Assembly: GCA_025774615.1 (NCBI GenBank)
Contig: JALGVQ010000019.1
Span: forward strand, 1-50,018
DNA length: 50,018 bases
DNA from: a bacterium
GTDB lineage: Bacteria; Blakebacterota; Blakebacteria; Blakebacterales; Blakebacteraceae
Direction: 5' to 3'
Numbering within the stretch: position 1 is the first letter of the stretch; each line of letters starts with the position of its first letter. The position numbers were made by a program, and so were the translations under genes. Of the stretch, positions 8,943-17,046 are shown in pieces. A model generated the notes under the pieces. That model did not search any database, was not told the origin of the DNA, and worked only from the letters and a program-made list of their open reading frames with translations.

Positions 8943-11129
8943 CTACGCGGGGAGTTCGAGGTTGGTGATCTCCTCTGTTACCTGGTAATCGTATTCAGGG
9001 TATCCGTAAATGGAAAGACGGGGCTCTGTCTCTCCGATTGAATACCCGTAGATCCCTCTGTATTCGGAGATGTCCTCCCCGATAGCTGCCAGTTGCTCCA
9101 GGTATTCATAGATTGATTTCGATTCGATGATCACCACCTTACCCATCCGGTCGATGATAGGGCTGTGAGATCTGGTCCTGTCGTGATTGAACTCAAGTAT
9201 ACGGCGACCATACCGCGTGATTCCAATTACCCTGAAGGTCATGCTCTTTCCGACTGCCGGCAGGTTCAGGACATTCCGGTCTGTGGCCAGAAAGGGAAGG
9301 CCCGATTCCTTGCGCAGGGCCTCGATGTTATCCAGGATTATTTCCGGTTCCAGGGGAAGCTCCCTGATCCGTTCGTGGTATTCCTGTGGAATCGCACCCA
9401 GTCTCTTCTCCTCAAGCTGTTCCTGTACAGCTCGGGCATTAGTTGCAAAGTTAAATGTGTTCTCCATATAGCCTTTCACGGAGAACGTATAGTAGGAAAG
9501 GATGCCAACATCGTTCAGAACCTGTCTCAATTTTGCCGCGTGGCCTCGCCTGGAAGCTGCCGCAGTGAATACGTGCTGGTTTGTCAATGTCCAACCGGCT
9601 TCATTGAGCATCCGCACTGCCCTGCGGACCTCAGGAGTGATCTCCAACGGAGCCTCGAAATGGGTCTGGATCATGAACTGCCGGACACCTGCCTCTGACG
9701 CCTTCTCTTTGAATTCGGCCAGGATTTTCACAAGGTCAGGGGTAATCCGCTGGGGCAGGTAAGCGGGCAATCTTGTGCCTATCCGAACCCTGAGAAGTTC
9801 CGCGTACTTTTCACCATCCACCCGCTTCCGGTTGGCCTTCTTCTTCTTTACGGCCATACGGTAAACGGCATCAAGTATCACTTCGAGTGAGGTATCTGAA
9901 CTCATCAGGGCGTCACCGCCTGTGATCAGGATATCCCTCAGATGGCTGTCTTCCTCGAAGTACTGCATGAGCCGGTCCAGCTTCTCCTGCCACGTCTCGT
10001 CGGGCAGCAGGTCGTGCAGATTGAAGTTCAGATTCCCGCGCTGGAATTCGTACATTCGCTGGCACGAGGCACATAGTCCACCACATGCCCGGCCCAGGGT
10101 GTCGGGTATCAGGATTGCAACATCGGGGTAGCGGCGGTGGATATTGTACGAAGAGGGCAGTATCCAGCCGGCGGCGTTCGGTTTGCCCGGCTCCACCTCG
10201 TCTTCTTTTTCCCATGCCGCGATATGACCGAATTCATCCACGAGCTGCTGGCTGTAAACGACGTAGTAACGCATCGCCAGGTCAGCGCCTATCGCGAAAT
10301 GGGGTACCCGAACGTGGAGGAGAGAGAGGTAATAGGGATTCACAAAGAAGGGGATGCCCTTATCCCTGGCCTTGTAGAGGACATCCATCGTGTCGGGATC
10401 GAGCGAGTAGCCCAGCATCTCGTTGAGCAGGTCGGGATCCCGAATGGCAAAACCCAGATGGAATCGATGGTCATCCCACCACTCGAGCATCCGCTCGAAC
10501 TTCTGCTCCCTGGTCATCTCCGCTTCAAACTTGAACCTGGAGCTATGCAGCTCTTTCGAATCTATCTTGTCGATCAGGATGTTTATTATCCGTTCCCGGT
10601 TCTCTTTCCGGAGGACAACGATCCTTGGATCGAGACCCGAAGGGAAACGTTCCATCCACTTGAGTACTTCCGACCTGTCAGGACGTTTCTGCTCATACTT
10701 GCCCGAGAACTGCTGTAAGAGCATCAACATGTCCTGGAAGAAGTCGGGCCTGGCTCCGCCCGTTCCGTGGGTGACCGCAAGCCAGATCATTCGGATAGGG
10801 TTGCTTATGGCCAGCTGCCCCCGGAGGTTCAGATCCACGAACTCCATATCGGCATGGTCTATGTAATCGAGTAGCCGGATAGTTGCGTAATCTCGCCATT
10901 CGAGTGATTCGAAGAGCTTCATACCGGTGTGTTCGCTCTTATAGAACTCCAATGCCTGAGGTGAAGCTTCCGACTCCACCCACTCGCGCACTCCGATAAG
11001 TGCCTCTGTCTCGTTCCGGGCATTGTGCATGATTTCGGCGAGTATCGGATTCTCATTGAGGAGCCGGTCGAGAATCCTGTGGGAATGAACGTTTATTGCT
11101 ATCGGGTCCAGTTCGTGTTCTGGCAGCAT
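8943..11129 (-). CDS. Long KamA-family radical SAM protein (lysine-2,3-aminomutase-like)
   Basis: About 728 residues. The radical SAM triad is CGGLCASC (Cys 351, 355, 358 counted from the upstream TTG), spaced C-x3-C-x2-C as in KamA, and ITGGDAL matches the family's SAM-binding GGD motif. The C-terminal LPAVGKSM supplies a candidate PLP lysine where lysine 2,3-aminomutase has its GGGGK motif. Classical aminomutases have ~420 residues. Here about 300 extra N-terminal residues carry no motif I recognise, though long KamA-like proteins exist. The likely chemistry is a PLP-dependent 1,2-amino shift on an amino acid, making a beta-amino acid; substrate unknown. ATG at 11129 is chosen; TTG at 11135 is two codons upstream and a stop lies just beyond it. 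No obvious operon partner. Confidence 0.8.
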   Translation of the reverse strand: MLPEHELDPIAINVHSHRILDRLLNENPILAEIMHNARNETEALIGVREWVESEASPQALEFYKSEHTGMKLFESLEWRDYATIRLLDYIDHADMEFVDLNLRGQLAISNPIRMIWLAVTHGTGGARPDFFQDMLMLLQQFSGKYEQKRPDRSEVLKWMERFPSGLDPRIVVLRKENRERIINILIDKIDSKELHSSRFKFEAEMTREQKFERMLEWWDDHRFHLGFAIRDPDLLNEMLGYSLDPDTMDVLYKARDKGIPFFVNPYYLSLLHVRVPHFAIGADLAMRYYVVYSQQLVDEFGHIAAWEKEDEVEPGKPNAAGWILPSSYNIHRRYPDVAILIPDTLGRACGGLCASCQRMYEFQRGNLNFNLHDLLPDETWQEKLDRLMQYFEEDSHLRDILITGGDALMSSDTSLEVILDAVYRMAVKKKKANRKRVDGEKYAELLRVRIGTRLPAYLPQRITPDLVKILAEFKEKASEAGVRQFMIQTHFEAPLEITPEVRRAVRMLNEAGWTLTNQHVFTAAASRRGHAAKLRQVLNDVGILSYYTFSVKGYMENTFNFATNARAVQEQLEEKRLGAIPQEYHERIRELPLEPEIILDNIEALRKESGLPFLATDRNVLNLPAVGKSMTFRVIGITRYGRRILEFNHDRTRSHSPIIDRMGKVVIIESKSIYEYLEQLAAIGEDISEYRGIYGYSIGETEPRLSIYGYPEYDYQVTEEITNLELPA

Positions 11130-11388
11130 GGCCAATCCCAGTGCTTATACATGCTTGAGACCGTCAACGAGTTTAAAGCACTCTCAGTTTCTCGTCAGCA
11201 TTATACCTGTCCCTCTCCATAATGCCATCCGACTGAATTGAATAAGCATTATTGGACATCCGGAATCCTTCTGCGATACACTCGGCCACAATATGCAACT
11301 CATATGGATTCTCTCCCCATATCACGGAGACCGTATGACATGATTGGCAAGAGTGTCAGCCTGGCGCCTCCTATAAAAGGTGCTGATT

Positions 11389-12621
11389 ATGAATGAATCC
11401 GGTTCCGGTAATCCGTGCCGACGTGATTTTCTTCGATCCGCCGCGCTGGCCGGTGGGGCGTTCGTGCTCGGGGCGGAGATCGCCGGGGGAGCGGCGTGCA
11501 GTGGAGAGGGCGGGCGCAGGTCATTACAGGGTGCCGTACCCTCATATCTTCAGGGATTCGAAGATGAGTACGCCGTGGATCCTCATGGCGCGGCCCTCGG
11601 GTGGTTCGAGCAGGCCAGGTTCGGACTCTTCATGCATTACGGCCTCTACAGTCAGCTCGGGCGCGGCGAGTGGGTGATGTACAATGAGAAAATTCCGGTC
11701 GCCGAATATGAGAAGCTGAAGGACACCTTCAGCGCAGACCGGTTCGACGCCGACTTCATCACCGACCTTGCCCTCGAGGCCGGGATGGGATACATCAACC
11801 TCACCTCCCGTCATCACGACGGTTTCTGCCTCTTCGAGACCTCCACCAGCGATTACCATAGCATGAATAGTCCCACGAAAAGGGATCTGGTAGGGGAACT
11901 GGCCGAGGCTTGCCGGGCTAAAGGTCTGGGGCTGTTCCTCTACTACTCGTATGGTGCGGACTGGCGTCACCCTTATTTCTACCCGAGGAGTTTCAGCCAG
12001 ATAGCGCGCCCCGATTACCCGGAGCCCGATCCTTCATACCTCTGGGAGAAGGACGAGGACTTCGAGGAATATCTCGATTACGCCCACGGGCAGATCCGTG
12101 AACTCCTGACCAATTACGGTCCCCTCGCCGGTATCTGGTTCGATCCGCTGATGGGATTCTACGGGCGGCCCGATCTCTTTCCCATGAGGGAAACCTACGA
12201 AATGGTCCGTCGCCTCCAGCCCCAGACTCTCATCAGCTTCAAGCAGGGTGTCACCGGGACCGAGGATTTCGCGGCTCCCGAACGGAGCGGTCGTTCCCTG
12301 GAAGACCGCATCCGTCAGCGCCATGGTGATGAGACCGCGCAGATCGCCGCCACGGCCTGGGCCTCGAACAAGGATAAACACAACGAGATCTGTGATACGC
12401 TGCAGAGACAGGGCTGGGGCTACCGGGAGGGTCCCGACGACTCACACAAAGGACCTGATGAAGTCATGCAGATGCTCGCTGCTGCGTTCGACCAGAACTG
12501 CAACCTGCTCCTGAATACAGGTCCTCTTCCCGATGGATCGATCCACCACAAAGACGCAGCCACCCTGAGTGAGGTCGGCAGGCATATCCGCGAATCTGGT
12601 TGGCTTCCTGCGCCTGCCTGA
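11389..12621 (+). CDS. GH29-type alpha-L-fucosidase, Tat-exported
   Basis: About 410 residues. CRRDFLRSAALAGGAFVLGA is a twin-arginine signal, followed by GGAACSGE, a poor lipobox. The catalytic domain shows GH29 landmarks: FGLFMHYGLYS (H83), RHHDGF (142-146) and AGIWFDPL (nucleophile Asp 252). There is no C-terminal carbohydrate-binding domain. It should release alpha-linked L-fucose with retention. ATG at 11389 follows AAAAGG at a usable distance; GTG at 11380 is the other option. It is divergent from the KamA gene across ~250 bp, in which I found no convincing promoter. It complements the GH95 enzyme, which has a different linkage preference. Confidence 0.85.
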   Translation: MNESGSGNPCRRDFLRSAALAGGAFVLGAEIAGGAACSGEGGRRSLQGAVPSYLQGFEDEYAVDPHGAALGWFEQARFGLFMHYGLYSQLGRGEWVMYNEKIPVAEYEKLKDTFSADRFDADFITDLALEAGMGYINLTSRHHDGFCLFETSTSDYHSMNSPTKRDLVGELAEACRAKGLGLFLYYSYGADWRHPYFYPRSFSQIARPDYPEPDPSYLWEKDEDFEEYLDYAHGQIRELLTNYGPLAGIWFDPLMGFYGRPDLFPMRETYEMVRRLQPQTLISFKQGVTGTEDFAAPERSGRSLEDRIRQRHGDETAQIAATAWASNKDKHNEICDTLQRQGWGYREGPDDSHKGPDEVMQMLAAAFDQNCNLLLNTGPLPDGSIHHKDAATLSEVGRHIRESGWLPAPA

Positions 12622-12677
12622 TCAGTTCCAATCAGCTCGTCCGGCCATCTTCGCTGTTGTCCGACTGATAGTGGTAA

Positions 12678-12706
12678 TTGCATTCAGTAAATTATATTCA
12701 TATATT
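12678..12706 (+). promoter_or_regulatory. Sigma70-type promoter of the fic gene
   Basis: TTGCAT (12678-12683) and TATATT (12701-12706) are separated by exactly 17 bp inside an AT-rich island in otherwise GC-rich DNA. Transcription would start near 12713, giving a ~30-base leader that ends in the Shine-Dalgarno sequence AGGAGG (12731-12736) before the ATG at 12744. Confidence 0.55.
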
Positions 12707-12743
12707 CATAGGAGATTATCAGAATAATCCAGGAGGTACCAGT

Positions 12744-13922
12744 ATGTATCGCTGGACAATCACCGATGCTATCCGAGCCAACCTGAGTCGGATCACGGAA
12801 CTCAAAAAAATCATGGACACCCGGGGCGTTCTTCCGCGTCGCTGGGCGGGACGCCTGCGTCGAGAACTGGAATCGGCCTCGGTAGCGGCATCGACTTCGA
12901 TGGAGGGGGTGCCGGTCACGGTCGATGAGGTTCGGCGCATCCTGGCAGGTGACCGTCCGCCGGCGGTCTCAGAGGAAGACGCACAGCTGGTCCAGGGATA
13001 CCGGGACGCCATGTCGTTTGTGCTTCGACGGGCGGATGATGCCTCTTTCACCTGGCAGACCGAGTTGATTCTCGGCATCCATGACAGAGTACTGGCGGGC
13101 TCGCACACTGCCGGTGCCGGCCGCTTCAGGACAGGTCAGGTGCACGTGGCTGACTCCATTGCGGGCCATCTTGTATACGAGCCGCCTCCACCCGATACAG
13201 TTGCGGGACTCGTTGCAGAACTTTCAGCCTTTGCTGAGGAGAATCAGACCGGAATCGAACCACCGGTACTCGCGGCGATCATCCATGTGCGCCTTGCAGG
13301 TATTCACCCTTTCGCTGATGGTAACGGCCGCACGGCGCGGGTTCTGGCCTCTCTGGTGATGTACCGCGGCGGTTACACGATCCCTGAATTCACCAGCCTG
13401 GAGGAATACTGGGGCGCCTATCGCGATGACTACCAGAAAGCGTTCGCGTGTCTGGGCGCGGCCTGGGATCCAGGGGTGGATGTGACTCCATTCGTCTCCG
13501 TGCATGTTGGTGCCCAGCGACTCCAGGTTGATGCTCTCTCACTCCGACAGGCCACAGAACGGAATATCTGGACGATCCTCGAGGACATCGCCACAGAGGA
13601 CCTCTCCGGTCCGCCGCGATTCGCCGAGGCGCTGTTCGACGCCTTTTTCGGGCGGGAGGTATCAAACCGTTACTATCGCGGTCTCACAGATGTATCCATT
13701 GCGACAGCCACCAACGACCTGGGGCGGCTCGAGGCCAGTGGTCTGCTGGCAGCAAGAGGCGCAGGCAGGACACGTACCTATTCCGGAACTCATGCTCTGA
13801 TGGCGAGGGTGGCGAACCTGGGAGGCATCGAACCGGTCCCGGTCGATCCAGCCATTCCTCTTGCCCGATTGAGACAGATGATAATCGAAGGACTCGCAGG
13901 GCGGATCTCGGCTCCTGAGTAA
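12744..13922 (+). CDS. Fic-domain protein, class II (N-terminal inhibitory helix)
   Basis: 392 residues. The full Fic motif HPFADGNGRTAR lies at residues 188-199, so the catalytic His and phosphate-binding loop are intact. An N-terminal STSMEG at 50-55 fits the inhibitory motif S/T-x3-E-G/N, marking an autoinhibited class II enzyme. Residues ~285-370 look like a winged-helix DNA-binding domain. Proteins of this layout AMPylate (or otherwise nucleotidylate) target hydroxyls, sometimes themselves, in the cytosol. The ATG at 12744 is chosen because AGGAGG lies 7 bp ahead; the upstream TTG at 12678 falls in the promoter. There is no separate antitoxin gene, as expected for class II. Target unknown; a defence or stress role is possible. 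Confidence 0.9.
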   Translation: MYRWTITDAIRANLSRITELKKIMDTRGVLPRRWAGRLRRELESASVAASTSMEGVPVTVDEVRRILAGDRPPAVSEEDAQLVQGYRDAMSFVLRRADDASFTWQTELILGIHDRVLAGSHTAGAGRFRTGQVHVADSIAGHLVYEPPPPDTVAGLVAELSAFAEENQTGIEPPVLAAIIHVRLAGIHPFADGNGRTARVLASLVMYRGGYTIPEFTSLEEYWGAYRDDYQKAFACLGAAWDPGVDVTPFVSVHVGAQRLQVDALSLRQATERNIWTILEDIATEDLSGPPRFAEALFDAFFGREVSNRYYRGLTDVSIATATNDLGRLEASGLLAARGAGRTRTYSGTHALMARVANLGGIEPVPVDPAIPLARLRQMIIEGLAGRISAPE

Positions 13923-13928
13923 TCCACC

Positions 13929-13960
13929 GGATCTGCACAGGCGCCTGAGCAAACAGATCC
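13929..13960 (+). terminator. Hairpin downstream of the fic gene
   Basis: GGATCTG (13929-13935) pairs with CAGATCC (13954-13960), and the loop contains a second small palindrome (CAGGCGCCTG). It starts seven bases after the fic stop. No T-run follows, so it may be a weak or factor-assisted terminator. Confidence 0.35.
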
Positions 13961-14089
13961 TGCGGTGTCTGAAGTGGCGGTCGGGAGAAGGGTTCCTGGC
14001 CTGGGGAATTGACCGTTGATCAGGCGGAATGCTACGCTCGGCACGACGTCTGAACTTCCTGTCCCTGGTTATGTTCCACTGAGGTGCGC

Positions 14090-15673
14090 ATGACTCCAAC
14101 CGTTTCGATCACGACCGACACCGGCGAACTCGATGCCCTTCTGCCGATGGTCCGGTCCTTCCTTGAACAGGACATCATGGAACTCATTGTCGATGGCCGG
14201 AGAGTGAGCGGTTTCCGGACACCCGATGCCAGTTCCCTCTGGATCCGCGATCACTGCGACATGCTGCGGGCCGGCCGCTTCTTCCACGCCGACGCGACCA
14301 GCGTGGTCGAACACTTCGCCGAGACCCAGTCCGCCACCGGCCGGATCTTCGACTACTTCACGACCTTCCCTGAAAAGCTGCCATGCGAGCGCGAGAACTG
14401 GACCAAGTACGTCCGGGTGCCGGTGGAGGCAGATGTCGAGTACCGGTTCGTCAAAGCGGTCTGGCTCGCCTGGCAGGCGTGCGGGGACGACGAATGGCTC
14501 AAAACCCTGCTTCCTTCGATGGAACGTGCTCTCGAGTACATCCTCACTAATCCGTGGTACTGGGATGAGGAGATGGGTGTGGTGAAGCGGGCCTACACGA
14601 TCGATACCTGGGATTTCGCCTACACAGCGGGCGGTCATGACTGGCTCCAGTTCCAGATAGACGAGAACACCTTCTGGGGTGTGATGCACGGGGACAACAG
14701 CGGCTACCTTGAGGCCTTCCGGATCATGGCGCGGGTCCACGAACACTTCGGTGACAGTACGAGGGCCATCATGTGGAAGGAACGGGCCGAACGCCTCAGG
14801 GATAAGATGAACGAGGTCTGCTGGAACGGCACCTTCTACACCCACTTCGTCAAACGTTCCGATGTGACCATCCCGGGGGTCGACGAATCATCCCAGCTCA
14901 GCATGAGCAATCCGATGGATATCAACCGGGGAGCGGCCACTCACGAGATGGCGGTCTCGATCATCGGGGAGTACCAGCGACGCCGGGAAGAGAGTGGGGC
15001 GTTTGCTGAGTGGTTCTCGATCGATCCCCCGTTCCCCGACGGGATCTTCGGGGACGAGAAACTGGTGGGTGGGGCGTACGTGAACGGGGGGATCATGCCC
15101 CTTGTGGGTGGTGAACTCGCCCGGGCGGCGTTCGACCACGGATTCGAGCGGTACGGGGTCGACATCCTCCGGCAGTACCTCGAGATGATCTCGCAGTCGG
15201 GGGAGACCTACCTCTGGTACTTCCCCGACGGCACACCGGCGGCGGTTGAGACCAGCACGAGCCCTGAGGCCTCCGCGACAGATGGCTGGGGTTCGAGCGC
15301 CATGCTCCATGCCCTGATCGAAGGGCTGGCGGGGGTGGTGGACACCCACAAATCGTTCCAGCGGGTCCGGATCTCTCCCCGCTGGGAGGCTGCCGGAGTG
15401 ACCCGCGCCGAGGTCGCCCTGTCGTATGCCTGTTCGGGGAGAGGTATCAGGTATCTGTACGAGAGGTCCGATGGGAAGATCAGTCTGGAGATCTCTGGAA
15501 ACGCGGAAGAGGCAGGGTGCCACGTCCTGCTTCCCGATGAGAGCAGGGTCATATCGGTCTCACACGACGGGGATGAACTCTCATTTGCGGAGGTGATGGT
15601 CGAGAAGAGCCGGTATGTGGACTTTGAGGTTGATGGGCCGGTCGACGGCACGATCGTGATCAGACTCGGGTAG
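14090..15673 (+). CDS. Six-hairpin (alpha/alpha)6 glycosidase-like protein
   Basis: 527 residues with no signal peptide, so probably cytosolic. The early SLWIRDHCDMLRAGRFF and the later DTWDFAYTAGG and HGDNSGYLEAFRIMARV resemble (alpha/alpha)6-barrel glycosidases such as amylo-alpha-1,6-glucosidase, GH37 and GH63. The last ~90 residues are beta-rich, as in the C-terminal domain of those families. I cannot place it in a numbered GH family. ATG at 14090 is preferred over GTG at 14084 because GAGG (14080-14083) is correctly spaced. It begins a three-gene same-strand block with the PLP enzyme and a large TIM-barrel glycosidase, and probably trims an oligosaccharide that the block handles. Confidence 0.6.
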   Translation: MTPTVSITTDTGELDALLPMVRSFLEQDIMELIVDGRRVSGFRTPDASSLWIRDHCDMLRAGRFFHADATSVVEHFAETQSATGRIFDYFTTFPEKLPCERENWTKYVRVPVEADVEYRFVKAVWLAWQACGDDEWLKTLLPSMERALEYILTNPWYWDEEMGVVKRAYTIDTWDFAYTAGGHDWLQFQIDENTFWGVMHGDNSGYLEAFRIMARVHEHFGDSTRAIMWKERAERLRDKMNEVCWNGTFYTHFVKRSDVTIPGVDESSQLSMSNPMDINRGAATHEMAVSIIGEYQRRREESGAFAEWFSIDPPFPDGIFGDEKLVGGAYVNGGIMPLVGGELARAAFDHGFERYGVDILRQYLEMISQSGETYLWYFPDGTPAAVETSTSPEASATDGWGSSAMLHALIEGLAGVVDTHKSFQRVRISPRWEAAGVTRAEVALSYACSGRGIRYLYERSDGKISLEISGNAEEAGCHVLLPDESRVISVSHDGDELSFAEVMVEKSRYVDFEVDGPVDGTIVIRLG

Positions 15674-15737
15674 GATAGATCCCTGAGTGCAACGCTCCGT
15701 GATTGCGGAACGGTGTACTTAAGGAGGGAGCAGAGAG

Positions 15738-17042
15738 ATGGAACGGAGACGGTTCGTCGGTTCACTGGGTGGCGCGATGGGCGGGGTCTGGATGGCAAAG
15801 AGTGGCCGGTTCCCCGACCCGGGCGACCATGTCACCCGATCGTTCCACGATCTCGGTGAAGCTCTGGCAGGTGTTCAGGATGATCAACGGTACTGGGATC
15901 TGATCCGCAGCCAGTTCCTCTTTCCCGATGATTACCACTACCTCAACACCGGCGGTCTCGGTTCCTCCCCCTGGAGTGTCATCAACCGGATGAAGGAGAT
16001 GAGTGACCGGGAGGATGCCCGGCCGAACGCCGGCCACGACCTGAATCACTGGCGGGAGACGAAGGAGATGGCGGCGGGTCTGCTGGGACCGCGATGCCGG
16101 CAGGAGGAACTCGCCTTCACCAGCACGGCGACCGAAGGCATCAACATCATCCTGAACGGGCTTCCACTGGAGCGGGGGGATGAGATCATCACCTCGACCC
16201 ATGAACACCCGGCCCTGAACACCCCCCTCGTGAACCTGGTACACCGCAAGGGTGTTGTGGTCCGTACCTTCGAACCTGACCGGGATCGTGGAGCCGGGAA
16301 CGTCGAGGCGATCGAGCGGCTCATCACCCGCCGCACCCGTTTGATCTTCATCTCCCATCTCACCTGTACGACAGGGCAGTTCTTCCCGGTGGCGGAGATC
16401 GGCAGGCTCGCCCGGTCGCACGAACTCTGGTACGCCCTCGATGGGGTCCAGGCCATCGGGGCAGGTCCGATAGACATCCGGGAGATCGATGCCGATTTCT
16501 TTGCCGTGAGCGGTCACAAATGGATGCTGGGGCCCCGGCGGACCGGCATCCTCTATGTGAAGGAGGAACGCCTGGAGGAACTGGTGCCGACGGTGGTGGG
16601 TACGTACTCCGATCTGAGGAGTGACCTGTCGACCATGACGCTCGAATTCCAGCCCACGGCCCAGCGGTATGAGTTCGGCACCCAGAACGATGCGCTTTTC
16701 TACGGTCTGGCCGAAGCGATCGGATTCGTCACCACCATCGGTGTGGAGCGGATACAGGAGCACAACCGCCGCCTCTCGGAACGTTTCCATGAAGGCCTGC
16801 AGGACATCCCCGGTGCCACGATCCTCTCACCAGCAGAGGAAGAGTACCGGTCAGCGATGATCACTTTCAGGCTGGAGGATGTGCCATACCGGGATGTCAC
16901 CACGGCTCTCGGGCAGAAGGGATTCAGGGTCAGGCCGGTCGGCGAGGTGGGACTCGATGCCATCAGGGTCTCGTTCCATGTCTACAACAACGAGTCGGAG
17001 GTGGAGGGAGTACTCGATGAGATCAGGGCGATCGCGGAGTGA
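15738..17042 (+). CDS. Class V aminotransferase-fold PLP enzyme with Tat-like signal
   Basis: 434 residues of the class V (NifS/CefD) aminotransferase fold. SGHKWML supplies the PLP lysine (K261), ALDGVQAIG the Asp that contacts the pyridine nitrogen (D235), and TSTATEGIN the phosphate-binding region. The closest resemblance is to isopenicillin-N-epimerase-like proteins. The N-terminus MERRRFVGSLGGAMGG resembles a short twin-arginine signal, which fits export of a PLP protein after cytosolic folding. The hydrophobic part is short, so export is uncertain. AGGAGG precedes the ATG. The next gene starts 4 bp after the stop. Amino-group chemistry next to glycosidases suggests an amino-sugar or peptide-linked substrate, but this is inference. 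Confidence 0.8.
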   Translation: MERRRFVGSLGGAMGGVWMAKSGRFPDPGDHVTRSFHDLGEALAGVQDDQRYWDLIRSQFLFPDDYHYLNTGGLGSSPWSVINRMKEMSDREDARPNAGHDLNHWRETKEMAAGLLGPRCRQEELAFTSTATEGINIILNGLPLERGDEIITSTHEHPALNTPLVNLVHRKGVVVRTFEPDRDRGAGNVEAIERLITRRTRLIFISHLTCTTGQFFPVAEIGRLARSHELWYALDGVQAIGAGPIDIREIDADFFAVSGHKWMLGPRRTGILYVKEERLEELVPTVVGTYSDLRSDLSTMTLEFQPTAQRYEFGTQNDALFYGLAEAIGFVTTIGVERIQEHNRRLSERFHEGLQDIPGATILSPAEEEYRSAMITFRLEDVPYRDVTTALGQKGFRVRPVGEVGLDAIRVSFHVYNNESEVEGVLDEIRAIAE

Positions 17043-17046
17043 TGGG

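Noticed and set aside
11344-11377. TTGGCA ... TATAAA upstream of the GH29 gene as a promoter
   Set aside because: The spacing is 22 bp, too long for a sigma70 promoter, and no better pair was found in this gap.
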